Shown in pieces: positions 8,099 to 18,612 of a DNA stretch of 64,000 nt (within the stretch, counting starts at the first letter, position 1; every line of letters begins with the position of its first letter). Below the pieces are notes generated by a model. That model was given only the letters and a program-made list of their open reading frames with translations, did no database searches and was not told where the DNA came from. Origin of the DNA: Colwellia sp. E2M01 (GTDB lineage: Bacteria > Pseudomonadota > Gammaproteobacteria > Enterobacterales > Alteromonadaceae); NCBI RefSeq assembly GCF_018860585.1, contig NZ_JAHKPR010000029.1, positions 28,230-92,229 of the forward strand, written 5' to 3'. The translations under genes were made by a program, and so were the position numbers.

Positions 8099-8693
8099 AT
8101 TTTAAATAAGACGTAAACAGCCCTTATTTTCCATTCGTTTTTGGTCTCCCTCTTTTTCCTGCTTCCATTCGTCTACCTGTTAACTTTTCTATTTCCATCT
8201 TAAATCGCTGACCTCCAAAAGCTAATCCTTTATTCGGTTATCTCTTAGTTCAGTGAACTTTTCATTTTATAGTACATAAAAAAAGTATTTTTGGTATACG
8301 AGTAATCGCTCAGCTGTATTTTTACTAAGCGCAAGATAAAACCAACGAAGCGTACAGTAATCGTGTAAGAAGCGTACAAAATGTTGATGCTTTATCTAGT
8401 GCATTTACACAATCACTAGACCATTTATAATCGGCCGGAGTCTCAACCATTTTGGCTCAAACTGGATTTAACTCTATATATCTATAAACCTGCAACAAAT
8501 ACTCTTCTTCTTCAACAATGCAAGATTTAAAGCGCCTTTCCCATAATGTTCCACTACGATGATAGATGTTATTAAAATATCTAACATAACCTCCTAATGC
8601 TTGCATCATATTACTAATGCCATTAGTTGTTTTAGCTGTACATAATAAATGAACGTGGTTCGTCATAAAAATGAAAAGGTTACTCTGCTCCCA
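8022..8693. mobile_element. Decayed transposon remnant with terminal inverted repeats
   Basis: The left end TGGGGTCAGAGTAAC (8022-8036) and the right end GTTACTCTGCTCCCA (8679-8693) are inverted repeats matching at 13 of 15 positions. Between them lies a broken Y1-type transposase on the minus strand. The element occupies the pilA-pilB gap and is distinct from the RAYT at 4.8 kb in sequence and in having IR ends. Confidence 0.75.
8124..8681 (-). pseudogene. Broken Y1-family (REP-associated type) transposase
   Basis: Reading the minus strand gives FIFMTNHVHLL (HUH motif HVH), SGTLWERRFKSC, YLLQVYRYIELNPV, then an in-frame TGA, AKMVETPADYKWSSD in the same frame, further stops, and after a frameshift GLAFGGQRFKMEIEKL and a C-terminus GRRMEAGKRGRPKTNGK ending at 8124. 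These are consecutive blocks of one transposase family. The N-terminal part before FIFMTNH is missing: the right inverted repeat lies directly against it. One internal piece (8457-8666) is still open for 69 codons, but the whole cannot encode an active enzyme. Confidence 0.8.
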
Positions 8694-8797
8694 TTTTCCC
8701 TATTGATTAAGTTTCCTTTTTTCCTTTTATGCTGATATAAGTTACACTGAACTTATAAGATATTATCAACTCCTCCAAAAGGTTATCCGCACTTATT

Positions 8798-10498
8798 ATG
8801 AAAGGCAATCATCAGCAATCAAGCGTATTATCGGCATTATCCAAACAGAACCTGATTTCATTAGATTCAATTGATGAAATAGTTGAAGATTTTGTCGGTA
8901 AAAATAAACCTTTTATTCGTTACTTAATCGAAAATAAAGAACTTGATCCGGTTAGTGTTGCCAAAGTGCTTTCTAAAAGCTTTGGTTACCCACAAATTCA
9001 ACTTAACCTTTTTGACATGAACTCTATCCCAGAGGGTGTTAGAAATGAAAAGCTAATAAGCAAACATAACGCTCTGCCCTTATATTTGCGTGGCAAAGTA
9101 CTGTTTGTTGCCATGTCAGATCCAACAAATTTAGATGCCCTTGAAGAGATTCAATTTAATACAGGTTACAGCACAGAATTAATTTTATGTGATGAAAAAA
9201 GCCTACAGGCTTGTATTGAAAAAGTACTTGAAGATGAAAGCTCGGCACTTGAGATTAGTGATGCAGACTCAGATGAACTCGCTGGTATTGATGTAGAAGA
9301 CTCTGAGAAAAGTGATAATAACGCAGTCAGCGACGATGATGCACCAATCGTTGTTTTTATTAATAAAATATTACTTGATGCCATTAAAAAAGGCGCATCT
9401 GATTTACACTTTGAACCTTATGAGAAGTCTTTTCGTATTCGTTTTCGTATTGATGGTATATTAACGGAAATAGCTAGACCACCTGCTAATTTAGCATCAA
9501 GAATGGCGGCTCGTTTAAAGGTTATGTCAAAACTGGATATTGCCGAACGACGCGTACCACAAGATGGTCGTATTAAATTAGCCTTATCAAAGAAAAAGTC
9601 GATAGATTTTCGTGTTAGTACACTACCTACCATGTGGGGCGAAAAAATTGTAATGCGTATTTTGGATTCCTCTAGCGCTATGCTTGGTATTGATATGTTG
9701 GGGTATGAGCCCGAACAAAAAGAAATATACATGGAGGCATTAGAGCAACCACAAGGTATGATTTTAGTAACCGGACCTACTGGCTCGGGTAAAACAGTAT
9801 CGCTTTATACTGGCCTTAATATTCTTAATACCCAAGAGCGTAATATTTCTACCGCAGAAGATCCGGTAGAGATTAACCTTGAAGGGATTAACCAAGTACA
9901 AATTAATATTCGAGCGGGTTTAACTTTTCCTAGTGCTTTACGGTCTTTCCTTCGTCAAGATCCCGATATAGTCATGGTAGGTGAAATTCGAGATTTAGAA
10001 ACTGCAGAAATCGCCATTAAGGCAGCACAAACTGGTCATTTAGTTTTATCAACTTTACATACCAACTCAGCAGCTGAAACCTTAACCCGATTACTGAATA
10101 TGGGCGTGCCCTCGTATAATGTGGCGAGCTCTGTTTCTATAATTATTGCCCAGCGATTAGCTCGCCGTTTATGCTCACAGTGTAAAGAGCCGGAAGAGTT
10201 AACTGAAATGCAATTAGCCGAGCAAGGGTTCCCGGCAGACAAGCTAAGTGAAATACAACTTTATAAACCTGTGGGTTGTACGCATTGTACTGCCGGCTAT
10301 AAAGGTCGCGTTGGTATTTATGAAGTAATAAAAATCAGCCCTACTATAGCCTCTATAATTATGGAAGGTGGCAACTCTTTAGACATAGCCACGCAATGTC
10401 AAAAAGAAGGTTATAATAATTTACGCCAATCAGGTCTGAAAAAAGCGATGAGTGGCATGACAAGTTTAGCCGAAGTAAATAGGGTTACCACCGGATAG
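8798..10498 (+). CDS. pilB: Type IV pilus extension ATPase PilB
   Basis: PilB is the hexameric secretion ATPase that powers pilus extension. The N-terminal domain (residues about 1-150) is of the GspE/MshE N-terminal type and is followed by an acidic linker. The ATPase core has Walker A GPTGSGKT near residue 325, the Asp box (STAEDPVE), Walker B ([12 protein letters not shown]) and the His box ([12 protein letters not shown]). A tetracysteine zinc site (LCSQC and VGCTHC) lies near the C-terminus. Length 566 aa is typical. It is transcribed with pilC after a 174-base gap. Confidence 0.96.
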   Translation: MKGNHQQSSVLSALSKQNLISLDSIDEIVEDFVGKNKPFIRYLIENKELDPVSVAKVLSKSFGYPQIQLNLFDMNSIPEGVRNEKLISKHNALPLYLRGKVLFVAMSDPTNLDALEEIQFNTGYSTELILCDEKSLQACIEKVLEDESSALEISDADSDELAGIDVEDSEKSDNNAVSDDDAPIVVFINKILLDAIKKGASDLHFEPYEKSFRIRFRIDGILTEIARPPANLASRMAARLKVMSKLDIAERRVPQDGRIKLALSKKKSIDFRVSTLPTMWGEKIVMRILDSSSAMLGIDMLGYEPEQKEIYMEALEQPQGMILVTGPTGSGKTVSLYTGLNILNTQERNISTAEDPVEINLEGINQVQINIRAGLTFPSALRSFLRQDPDIVMVGEIRDLETAEIAIKAAQTGHLVLSTLHTNSAAETLTRLLNMGVPSYNVASSVSIIIAQRLARRLCSQCKEPEELTEMQLAEQGFPADKLSEIQLYKPVGCTHCTAGYKGRVGIYEVIKISPTIASIIMEGGNSLDIATQCQKEGYNNLRQSGLKKAMSGMTSLAEVNRVTTG

Positions 10499-10672
10499 TA
10501 AAGACTTAGATACTGTAAAACTATTTTATAACTAACTGTATAACTAGCACTTAAGGTTAAATTCAGTTATTTTAACAAACACAATATTATAATATCATTT
10601 GAAAAACTCTATTCTGATAATTAACATCAGAGTAATAGTGCTTTAATAGAGCTTAACAGCGCAAGGTTAACT

Positions 10673-11932
10673 ATGGCTACCACAACAACTAAAAAAACAG
10701 CTAAAGATAAAAGTAAAGTCAAAGAGTTAGAAATTTTCGTCTGGCAAGGTGTTAACCGTAAAGGTAAAAAAATAAGCGGTGAACTACCTGCCAACAGTAT
10801 TATTGAGTTAAAGGCTCAATTACGTAAACAAGGAATAACGCCTAGTCGGGTTAAGAAAAAACCAAAACCTTTATTCGGCATAGGTGGTGGCGACAAAGCC
10901 ATAACTCCTGGCGATATTGCCGTAATTACTCGACAAATAGCTACCATGTTAGGTGCTGGTGTACCACTTGTGCAAACCATTGAAATGATAGGTAGTGGTC
11001 ATGACAATGGTAAAATGCGTAAACTCTTGGGTGATATTAATATTAAACTTTCCTCTGGTATTCCGTTATCTGATTGTTTACGTGACCATCCGCTGTATTT
11101 CGATGATTTATATTGCGATTTAGTCGCTTCTGGTGAGCAGTCTGGCGCCTTAGAAACAATATTTGGTCGTATAGCGACTTACAAAGAAAAATCAGAAGCA
11201 TTAAAAAGTAAAATTAAAAAAGCTATGGTTTATCCAGTTGCTGTTTTAGTGATCGCTTTTATTGTTACTTCAATTTTGTTAATTTTTGTAGTTCCTGTAT
11301 TTCAAGATATATTCTCCGGTTTTGGTGCTGAATTACCAGCATTTACCTTAATGGTTATTGCAATATCAGAGTTTATGCAAGCCTATTGGTATTTTGGTTT
11401 AGCAGGTTTATACATTGCCTTTTTCTTATTCAAGCGTACTCATAGAAATAGTCTAAAATTTCGCGATAAAGTTGATGTCACTATTTTAAAGCTTCCCGTT
11501 ATTGGTGATTTATTAGAAAAGGCTGCGGTTGCTCGTTATGCGCGTACTCTGTCAACAACGTTTGCTGCCGGTGTTAACCTAATTGATGCCTTAGAGTCGG
11601 CTGCTGGTGCATCTGGTAACGCGGTATTTAGAGACGCGATATTAGAAGTAAAAGCTGAAGTGTCATCTGGTATGCAAATGAATTTAGCCATGCGTAATTG
11701 TAAGATATTCCCTGATATGGTTATTCAAATGGTAGCTATTGGTGAAGAGTCTGGCGCTGTCGATGACATGTTATCTAAAGTTGCTAATGTATATGAGCAG
11801 CAAGTTGATGATGCCGTAGATGGTTTAACTGCTTTGCTAGAACCCATGATTATGGCAGTATTAGGTGTAGTAATCGGCGGTTTAATTATAGCTATGTACT
11901 TACCTATATTTGAAATTGGTAAAATTGTTTAA
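10673..11932 (+). CDS. pilC: Type IV pilus inner-membrane platform protein PilC
   Basis: PilC is the inner-membrane platform on which PilB acts. A basic N-terminal region (residues 1-60) is followed by two repeated T2SS-F domains, each ending in hydrophobic segments (about 190-215, 235-255 and 385-410). Family motifs are ITRQIATMLGAGVPL, LVASGEQSGALE and, in the second repeat, MVAIGEESGAVDDML. Length 419 aa fits. A 13-bp perfect hairpin follows the stop. Confidence 0.96.
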   Translation: MATTTTKKTAKDKSKVKELEIFVWQGVNRKGKKISGELPANSIIELKAQLRKQGITPSRVKKKPKPLFGIGGGDKAITPGDIAVITRQIATMLGAGVPLVQTIEMIGSGHDNGKMRKLLGDINIKLSSGIPLSDCLRDHPLYFDDLYCDLVASGEQSGALETIFGRIATYKEKSEALKSKIKKAMVYPVAVLVIAFIVTSILLIFVVPVFQDIFSGFGAELPAFTLMVIAISEFMQAYWYFGLAGLYIAFFLFKRTHRNSLKFRDKVDVTILKLPVIGDLLEKAAVARYARTLSTTFAAGVNLIDALESAAGASGNAVFRDAILEVKAEVSSGMQMNLAMRNCKIFPDMVIQMVAIGEESGAVDDMLSKVANVYEQQVDDAVDGLTALLEPMIMAVLGVVIGGLIIAMYLPIFEIGKIV

Positions 11933-11943
11933 AGTGTCTCTAG

Positions 11944-11976
11944 GCATTAGCAGTAATAAATTGTTACTGCTAATGC
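11944..11976 (+). terminator. Strong hairpin between pilC and pilD
   Basis: A perfect 13-bp inverted repeat (GCATTAGCAGTAA and its complement, 7-base loop) lies just after pilC. It lacks a long T run, so it may be a weak terminator or an mRNA-stabilising structure within the pil operon. Confidence 0.5.
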
Positions 11977-12045
11977 TTAACCTTAATTTACTAACATTTA
12001 ACTTGTTAATGTTTATTTTGCTAATACTACGTAAAGGCTATCCCA

Positions 12046-12951
12046 TTGATCGATAATTTAATTTCATTTTTTCAAAACTTTCATGTTTTTTTCAATCAAT
12101 CTCCTATTTTATTTTACACCACCGTTGGCTTAATCTCCTTAGTCATTGGTAGTTTTCTCAATGTAGTCATTTATCGCCTCCCTAAAATAATGGAGTACAC
12201 TTGGTATCATGAGTGCCGCGAATTTTTAGCGGATGAAGTAACTGATATAAAACCGAAAGAAATGACGGCAATAACTCTATCTAAACCTGATTCTACTTGC
12301 CCCAACTGTAATCATAAAATTCGTTACTATGAAAATATTCCAGTAATCAGCTGGTTATTTTTAAAAGGTAAGTGCAGTAATTGTACGACGAAAATTTCAG
12401 CGCGTTATCCACTTGTTGAATTATCAACCATGTTGTTAAGCTTGGTGGTTGCCCATCACTTTGGTCCTACAGCTGAAACTTTTTGGGTGTTATTGTTAAC
12501 TTGGTCATTAATATCATTAACTATGATTGATTTTGATCACATGTTATTGCCCGACCAAATTACTCTCCCCTTACTATGGTTAGGTTTACTGTTAAATATA
12601 AACGGTACTTTTGTGCCATTAACTGATGCTGTAATTGGTGCAGCGGTTGGCTATATGAGCCTTTTCTCTGTATTTTGGCTGTTTAAGTTATTAACAGGCA
12701 AAGAGGGTATGGGCTTTGGTGATTTTAAGTTATTTGCTGTTTTTGGTGCTTGGCTAGGTTGGCAATTATTACCATTGCTTATTTTAATGGCTTCAGTAGT
12801 AGGAGCAATTATTGGCATCTCTTTATTGTTATTTAAAAACCACAATAAAGAGCAAGGTATTCCTTTCGGCCCATACTTAGCGATCGCTGGTTGGATCACA
12901 CTTTTATGGGGTAATGGAATTTGGACTTGGTATTTACAAACTATTTCATAA
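12046..12951 (+). CDS. pilD: Prepilin leader peptidase / N-methyltransferase PilD
   Basis: PilD cleaves the leader of PilA and other pilins and methylates the new N-terminal Phe. The start codon is TTG, supported by AAGG eight bases upstream; no in-frame ATG fits. The N-terminal cytoplasmic domain has two CxxC pairs (CPNC and CSNC, zinc site), and the aspartyl protease residues are in DFDHMLLPDQ and GMGFGDFKLF. About eight membrane segments are visible. Length 301 aa is slightly longer than average. Confidence 0.95.
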   Translation: MIDNLISFFQNFHVFFNQSPILFYTTVGLISLVIGSFLNVVIYRLPKIMEYTWYHECREFLADEVTDIKPKEMTAITLSKPDSTCPNCNHKIRYYENIPVISWLFLKGKCSNCTTKISARYPLVELSTMLLSLVVAHHFGPTAETFWVLLLTWSLISLTMIDFDHMLLPDQITLPLLWLGLLLNINGTFVPLTDAVIGAAVGYMSLFSVFWLFKLLTGKEGMGFGDFKLFAVFGAWLGWQLLPLLILMASVVGAIIGISLLLFKNHNKEQGIPFGPYLAIAGWITLLWGNGIWTWYLQTIS

Positions 12952-13047
12952 ATATTCAGGTAAATCGATAAGTAAATATACTCGAAAAATGTCACTCAGA
13001 GTAAATATCCTTAAAGTACTTAATCACATATTTGAGTTAACTATATT

Positions 13048-13692
13048 ATGTCTAAATTAGTTATTGGCTTAACAGGTGGAATTGGCAGTGGTAAAACGAC
13101 TATCACTGATATATTTCAAACCTTAGGTGTTGATATTATTGATGCTGACATAATTGCCCGGCAAGTAGTCGCTATTAATAGCCCTGCGCTATCAGCAATT
13201 GCTCAACACTTTGGCGCAGAGTTTATCGAAGAAGATGGTCAACTCAACAGAAGCTTATTACGTAATAGAATATTTTCTAGTGAAGCCGACAAACTTTGGC
13301 TTAATAACTTACTTCACCCATTAATACGTGAAAATATTATTGCGCAAACTAAAGCAGCAAGCAGCGATTATTGTATTTTAGTAGCACCTTTATTGATTGA
13401 AAATAACCTTAACTTGTTAGTCGATAAAGTATTAGTCGTTGATGTTAGCGAACAAACCCAAATAGAACGGACTTTGTTAAGGGATAGTAGCTCTGCAGAA
13501 GTGATAAAATCTATTATGGATAGCCAAATAAGTCGCACTGAAAGACTAGAAGCTGCTGATGATATAATTAATAACGAAACGCCTACTAACAACAAAGAAA
13601 TACTTAGTAACAAAACAGATCAGCGTACTGATATAGAAAAGCAAGTAAGAGACCTTAATCAAAAGTATTTAGCCTTGACAAAAATGGTTTAA
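13048..13692 (+). CDS. coaE: Dephospho-CoA kinase
   Basis: CoaE phosphorylates the 3' hydroxyl of dephospho-CoA, the last step of CoA synthesis. The P-loop GLTGGIGSGKTT is at residues 7-18, followed by the substrate-binding DADIIARQVV and the HPLIRE and PLLIEN motifs. The tail beyond residue 190 (NKTDQRTDIEKQ..) is longer and more polar than in many homologues. Order pilD-coaE-zapD-yacG is conserved in Gammaproteobacteria. Confidence 0.95.
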   Translation: MSKLVIGLTGGIGSGKTTITDIFQTLGVDIIDADIIARQVVAINSPALSAIAQHFGAEFIEEDGQLNRSLLRNRIFSSEADKLWLNNLLHPLIRENIIAQTKAASSDYCILVAPLLIENNLNLLVDKVLVVDVSEQTQIERTLLRDSSSAEVIKSIMDSQISRTERLEAADDIINNETPTNNKEILSNKTDQRTDIEKQVRDLNQKYLALTKMV

Positions 13693-13750
13693 AAAACAAC
13701 AATAAATAATTAAATATCCACTTCAAGTTTAACTGGTCTTACATTTCTAT

Positions 13751-14503
13751 ATGTCTACGGTATTATACGAACACCCGCTCAATGAGCGAATTAGAAATTA
13801 CCTAAAACTTGAGCAATTTTTCGCTCAGATATATTCTTGTCTTAATAACAATCTATCAATAAAAACTAGCCATCAAGTGTTTTTTAGCGCGTTATTTTCT
13901 ATTATTGATACCTTAGAGCGAAATGATGTGCGTGGTGATTTAATTAAAGATCTAGAAAAACTTGAGCAGAGCCTGGTTATTTGGTCACAAGCACCAGACA
14001 TAGATACCACAGCACTTGAAATGAACTTATCAGAAGCGGTGAAGCTTATTGCTCATTTAAGAGTACCGCAACCAACATGGTGCAAACTAAAAGAAGATAA
14101 ATTACTAGCCAGTTTAAAGCAGCGTTTTGCTATACAAGGCGGAAGCTCAAGTTTTGATTTACCACAGTTGCACTTTTGGCTTCACCAAGGCGAAGCAGAA
14201 ACAAAACAAGAAATGCAACATTGGTTCAATTTACTAACGGATATTTCATCATCGTTAGCATTAGTACTTAAATTTATTCGACAACGAGCGGTATTTGAAA
14301 CCATAGAAGTGGATAGTGGCTTTTATCAAGATAATGGTGAAGGAATATTATTATTACGTATAAAAATAGCCTCAGACGCACCTTACTATCCAACCGTCAG
14401 TGGAAATAAATTCCGTTACTCAATACGCTTTATGCTGCCTTGCCAATATACAGGCCGCCGCTACGCTAACCAAGCAACAGTTTTTCAATTAGCTCGCTGC
14501 TAA
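13751..14503 (+). CDS. zapD: Cell division protein ZapD
   Basis: ZapD binds the FtsZ C-terminal tail and cross-links FtsZ filaments at the Z ring. The sequence matches the family throughout: YEHPLNERIRNYLKLEQ at the start, DLPQLHFWLH in the middle, and a C-terminal beta domain with FRYSIRFMLPCQYTGRRYA. Length 250 aa equals the usual size. It is encoded between coaE and yacG, which helps the assignment. Confidence 0.95.
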   Translation: MSTVLYEHPLNERIRNYLKLEQFFAQIYSCLNNNLSIKTSHQVFFSALFSIIDTLERNDVRGDLIKDLEKLEQSLVIWSQAPDIDTTALEMNLSEAVKLIAHLRVPQPTWCKLKEDKLLASLKQRFAIQGGSSSFDLPQLHFWLHQGEAETKQEMQHWFNLLTDISSSLALVLKFIRQRAVFETIEVDSGFYQDNGEGILLLRIKIASDAPYYPTVSGNKFRYSIRFMLPCQYTGRRYANQATVFQLARC

Positions 14504-14642
14504 CTAAAAGGCAAGTTAAAAGCTACTATTTTCACTTTATTAGATACCTTCTTCTATAATAAAACCTGATTTTCTTATCATTCCATGCGAACAACTTTAG
14601 TGTATAATTACACTTACTTTCTGACCGATTTAATAAATTATT

Positions 14643-14879
14643 ATGACCTTAAAAGTTCCTTGTCCACAATGTCAAACTTCTGTTCTCTGGCAAGCAAGTA
14701 GTGAATTCAGACCCTTTTGTAGTAAACGCTGCCAATTAATTGATCTAGGTGAGTGGGCAGAAGAAAACCATAAAATCAGTCAAAACATTCAACCAGACAC
14801 CATGTTGTCTGAAGAAATGCTTGATGCCATGGAAGATGAGTTTTTAATGAATAATAAGTTTTTTGTTGAGCCAGAATAA
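14643..14879 (+). CDS. yacG: DNA gyrase inhibitor YacG (zinc-binding)
   Basis: YacG is a small zinc-finger protein that binds GyrB and inhibits gyrase. Four Cys are arranged CPQC and FCSKRC, followed by QLIDLGEWA, all family hallmarks. The acidic C-terminal tail is typical. At 78 aa it is the expected size. A TATAAT lies about 30 bases upstream (TAGTGTATAATTACAC), so it may have its own promoter in addition to readthrough from zapD. Confidence 0.93.
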   Translation: MTLKVPCPQCQTSVLWQASSEFRPFCSKRCQLIDLGEWAEENHKISQNIQPDTMLSEEMLDAMEDEFLMNNKFFVEPE

Positions 14880-14943
14880 AGAGATTTTATTTCTAATATT
14901 AACCTCTTTAGAGCAAGAGCGATTAAAATCAGCATACAGGCAA

Positions 14944-14965
14944 GCGCGAACAAGTTCCCGCCTAC
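14944..14965 (-). repeat. REP-a element
   Basis: Read on the minus strand this is GTAG followed by hairpin GCGGGAAC-TT-GTTCGCGC, identical to the REP units of the array at 4.4 kb. Confidence 0.9.
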
Positions 14966-15004
14966 AATTAGATTTTGGTGATATGACTACTGTATGCAGA
15001 GTAC

Positions 15005-15246
15005 TAATCGCGCAGCTTTATTGCTGTAATTAAGGTCAACATAGAAATAAGCTTGAGCAGAGTAATATGCTTCGGCATTGTCTAATAAGTTGCATCTACG
15101 CAACGTAAGTCCCACATACAACTAGAGTTCAATAGCATTGTGCCGTAGGCGGGATTTTAATCGCGCAGCTTTGTTGCTGTAATTAAGGTCAACATAGAAA
15201 TAAGCTTGAGCAGGATAATATGCTTCGGCATTGTCTAATAAATTAC
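15005..15246 (+). repeat. 84-bp sequence in two direct copies (154-bp period)
   Basis: Copies start at 15005 and 15159 and run from AATCGCGCAGCTTT to about ATTGTCTAATAA with only a few differences. Each begins with the 3' half of a REP-b. The distal part (GCTTCGGCATTGTCTAATAA, then TTGCATCTACGCAACGTAAG in the first copy) is homologous, inverted, to the 48-bp insert at 5797-5844. Confidence 0.85.
15145..15166 (+). repeat. REP-b element
   Basis: GTAG followed by hairpin GCGGGATT-TT-AATCGCGC. Compared with REP-a the inner stem is GATT/AATC instead of GAAC/GTTC, so pairing is kept. Confidence 0.9.
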
Positions 15247-15319
15247 ACCCATACAGTACATGCAACATGAATTCAGATCTACAATCAAAATATCACGTTA
15301 TTACGGGCAATTTACAGTA

Positions 15320-15748
15320 TTAACTTTGTAACCTCAGCTTTTCTATAATTGCTTTATTTGCTTCAGGAAACTCTAGCGAGTCAAATTGTGCTAAGGTAAA
15401 CCAACCTTCACCTTGTCCTTCTTGTGCACTTGGCTCTCCAAGAAAGTTATCAACTAGGTACACATCTAAACATACGTGTTTATCATCTTTGTCTTTATTC
15501 TTTGCTAAATAAGTATGTTCAATTTTAATTAGGGGTTGGCAAGATAAGACGTCAATGGCTACTTCTTCTTTAAGCTCTCTAGCGAGCGCCTGAGCAACAG
15601 TTTCATCAATTTCCACCTTACCACCTGGAAATTCCCACTTTCCTCCTTGATGAACGTCTGCTAAGCGTTTAGTTAAGAAATAATGCGGTAAACCTTCGGC
15701 ATTAATACCTTGAATGACACCAACAGCAACATGGACAATATTCTTCAT
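15320..15748 (-). CDS. mutT: 8-oxo-dGTP diphosphatase MutT (Nudix hydrolase)
   Basis: MutT removes 8-oxo-dGTP from the nucleotide pool and prevents A:T to C:G changes. The Nudix box is complete: GGKVEIDETVAQALARELKE followed by EVAI. I start at MKNIVHVAVG (15748), which has GAG six bases upstream and matches the family N-terminus; nine upstream in-frame codons are probably untranslated. The product is 142 aa. It lies downstream of secA beyond a strong terminator, as in many Gammaproteobacteria. Confidence 0.93.
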   Translation of the reverse strand: MKNIVHVAVGVIQGINAEGLPHYFLTKRLADVHQGGKWEFPGGKVEIDETVAQALARELKEEVAIDVLSCQPLIKIEHTYLAKNKDKDDKHVCLDVYLVDNFLGEPSAQEGQGEGWFTLAQFDSLEFPEANKAIIEKLRLQS

Positions 15749-15787
15749 ACTTTTCTCGATTATTAAGCTGAACAAGATTAACTAAAA

Positions 15788-15815
15788 AAAATGCCAGTCA
15801 CAAGACTGGCATTTT
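15788..15815 (-). terminator. Terminator of secA
   Basis: A 12-bp perfect inverted repeat AAAATGCCAGTC / GACTGGCATTTT with a 4-base loop; on the minus strand it is followed by TTT. It lies 20 bases after the secA stop. Confidence 0.9.
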
Positions 15816-15837
15816 AAACAATATCTGAAATAAACTA

Positions 15838-18513
15838 CTAAGCTAACTTACCATGACATTGCTTGTATTTTTTACCTGAGCCACAAGGACACGGGTCATT
15901 ACGACCGACACGTGGCATTTGTTTTTCTTCTACATCAGTTGATTCATGTTGGAAGTTCTTTGGTACTTCTTCAGATTTTCTGTGTTGCTCTTCAACTGCT
16001 TCTACATCTGATTCAGCACGGATTTGTACTTTCGATAAAATTCCCACAACATCGTATTTTAAGTTTTCTAACATTTCAGTGAATAGTTGGAAAGATTCAC
16101 GTTTAAATTCTTGTTTAGGGTTCTTTTGAGCGTGAGCACGAAGACCAATACCTTGACGAAGGTGATCCATTGCTGATAGGTGCTCTTTCCAGTGAGAATC
16201 TAAACTTTGTAGCATTACTGCTTTTTCGAAGTGACGTAATACGTCTGCGCCAACGGCTTCTTCTTTATCTTTGTATACTTTATCAAATTCTACAATAATT
16301 TTTTCACGTAAGCTTTCTTCATATAACTTACTGTCTTCCTCAAGCCATTTAGCAATAGGTAAGTCAGTTGCATATTCACCTTTCAATTGCTCTTCAAGAC
16401 CTTGAATGTCCCACATTTCATCCATTGACTGACGCGGAATATGATTATCGATAACACCATTAATTACATCGTTACGAATGGCGCTAACTACATCACCTAT
16501 TTCTTCATTATCAAGTAATTCGTTACGTTGTTCATAAATAACGCCACGCTGATCGTTAGCAACATCATCATATTCTAATAGCTGCTTACGCATGTCGAAG
16601 TTACGACTCTCAACTTTACGTTGTGCATTTTCAATACTTTTTGTAACCCAAGGATGCTCAATGGCTTCACCACGTTCCATACCAAGTTTACGCATCATAT
16701 TTGAAATACGCTCTGAGGCAAAAATACGCATCAATGAATCTTCCATTGATAAGTAAAAACGTGTTGAGCCTTCATCACCTTGACGACCTGAACGGCCACG
16801 TAATTGGTTATCTATTCGACGTGACTCATGACGTTCTGTCGCGACAATATGTAAACCACCTAGCTCAAGTACGCGTTCATGATCTATTTTCCATTGCGCT
16901 TTCGCTTTAGCGATATCATCTTCTGATGGATTTTTTAATTTCGCAATAATTGCATCTAAGTTACCACCTAAAACAATATCAGTACCACGACCAGCCATGT
17001 TAGTTGCAATAGTCACGGCGCCTTCTTTACCTGCGTCAGCAACTATTTCTGCTTCTTGTTCATGGAACTTAGCATTCAGTACTTTATGTTTAATTTTGGC
17101 TTTTTTCAGGAAGCTAGATAAAAATTCTGATGTTTCAATGGCAATAGTACCAACCAATACTGGCTGGCCACGTTTAACACAATCTTGAATATCATCTAAA
17201 ATCGCTTCAAATTTTTCTTCTGCTGTTAAGAAAATTAAATCAGATAAATCTTTACGTACCATAGGCTGGTTAGTTGGAATAATAACCGTTTCTAAACCGT
17301 AGATATGATTAAACTCAAACGCTTCAGTATCTGCAGTACCTGTCATACCTGACAGTTTTTCATAAATTCTAAAATAGTTTTGGAAGGTAATAGAAGCAAG
17401 CGTTTGGTTTTCATTTTGAATGTTAACCCCTTCTTTCGCTTCTACTGCTTGATGTAAGCCTTCTGACCAACGACGACCGTCCATTGTACGACCCGTATGC
17501 TCATCAACAATCACAACTTCGCCATCTTTTACAATATAATCAACATCTTTTTGGAAAAGCTTATGAGCGCGTAATGCTGCCATAACATGATGTAGTAAAG
17601 TGATATTTGCGGCTGAGAATAAAGTGTCGCCTTCGGTTAATAGTTCTTTTTCAACCATGATCTCTTCAATGCGAATTTGACCACGTTCGGTAAGATAAAT
17701 TTGTTTAGCTTTTTCATCAATGGTGTAATCACCTGTGCTGTCTTCGCCTTCTTTATCTTCCTCTTCTTGTTGCTCAAGCGTTGGCACCAAGGTGTTGATT
17801 GTTTTATAAAGTGCAGAACTATCTTCCGCTTGTCCAGAAATAATTAGAGGCGTTCTCGCTTCATCAATAAGAATAGAGTCAACTTCATCAATAATGGCAA
17901 AATGTAGAGGTTTTTGTGCGCGTTCTTGTGCTGAAAACACCATATTGTCACGTAAGTAGTCGAAACCAAATTCGTTGTTTGTTCCATAAGTGATGTCAGC
18001 TTGATACGCTGCTTGTTTATCTTGCGGCGCCATACCGGCAACATTACAACCAACTGTTAAACCAAGAAATTCAAATAATGGGCGACTCCAATCAGCATCA
18101 CGAGCCGCTAGATAATCATTAACGGTAATGACATGAACACCTTTACCCGTTAAAGCGTTTAGGTAAGATGGTAAAGTTGCTGTTAGGGTTTTACCTTCAC
18201 CAGTACGCATTTCAGCAATTTTGCCGTCATTAAGTACCATGCCACCAATCATTTGCACGTCAAAGTGACGCATACCAAATACACGTTTACCGGCTTCTCT
18301 TACCACGGCAAAAGCTTCGACTAATAATTCGTCAACCGTTTCACCTTTAGCATAACGTTCTTTAAATTCAACCGTTTTGCCTTTTAATTCTTCATCACTT
18401 AACGCTTCAAGAACTGGCTCAAGGGCATTTATTTTAGCGACTTCTTTGCCCATTTTTTTCAGTAATCTATCATTTCGACTACCAAATACTTTTGTTAACA
18501 AACTTCCAAACAT
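15838..18513 (-). CDS. secA: Preprotein translocase ATPase SecA
   Basis: SecA is the motor that pushes unfolded proteins through SecYEG. At 891 aa it is full length. Visible features are the N-terminal KVFGSRNDR, Walker [10 protein letters not shown] (residues about 102-110), DEAD-like box [17 protein letters not shown], the second nucleotide-binding fold ([20 protein letters not shown]), and the C-terminal zinc domain [14 protein letters not shown] that binds SecB. No secM gene precedes it; instead an M23 peptidase gene is upstream. A linker segment near residue 250 is acidic ([12 protein letters not shown]). Confidence 0.98.
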   Translation of the reverse strand: MFGSLLTKVFGSRNDRLLKKMGKEVAKINALEPVLEALSDEELKGKTVEFKERYAKGETVDELLVEAFAVVREAGKRVFGMRHFDVQMIGGMVLNDGKIAEMRTGEGKTLTATLPSYLNALTGKGVHVITVNDYLAARDADWSRPLFEFLGLTVGCNVAGMAPQDKQAAYQADITYGTNNEFGFDYLRDNMVFSAQERAQKPLHFAIIDEVDSILIDEARTPLIISGQAEDSSALYKTINTLVPTLEQQEEEDKEGEDSTGDYTIDEKAKQIYLTERGQIRIEEIMVEKELLTEGDTLFSAANITLLHHVMAALRAHKLFQKDVDYIVKDGEVVIVDEHTGRTMDGRRWSEGLHQAVEAKEGVNIQNENQTLASITFQNYFRIYEKLSGMTGTADTEAFEFNHIYGLETVIIPTNQPMVRKDLSDLIFLTAEEKFEAILDDIQDCVKRGQPVLVGTIAIETSEFLSSFLKKAKIKHKVLNAKFHEQEAEIVADAGKEGAVTIATNMAGRGTDIVLGGNLDAIIAKLKNPSEDDIAKAKAQWKIDHERVLELGGLHIVATERHESRRIDNQLRGRSGRQGDEGSTRFYLSMEDSLMRIFASERISNMMRKLGMERGEAIEHPWVTKSIENAQRKVESRNFDMRKQLLEYDDVANDQRGVIYEQRNELLDNEEIGDVVSAIRNDVINGVIDNHIPRQSMDEMWDIQGLEEQLKGEYATDLPIAKWLEEDSKLYEESLREKIIVEFDKVYKDKEEAVGADVLRHFEKAVMLQSLDSHWKEHLSAMDHLRQGIGLRAHAQKNPKQEFKRESFQLFTEMLENLKYDVVGILSKVQIRAESDVEAVEEQHRKSEEVPKNFQHESTDVEEKQMPRVGRNDPCPCGSGKKYKQCHGKLA

Positions 18514-18612
18514 CTTATTTAAACCATTAATTGAGAATTATCAGTGACTTTATCGTCACCTTATTGTGGATTATTATGATAACCGACTAACGTTTTATTT
18601 AACGTATATCCG

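Larger units (their letters stand above)
14880..15319. other. Gene-free repeat region between yacG and mutT
   Basis: This convergent intergenic region holds one intact inverted REP-a, one intact REP-b, a half-lost REP-b near 14995-15012, and an 84-bp sequence present twice. No ORF with recognisable coding content is seen. Confidence 0.7.
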
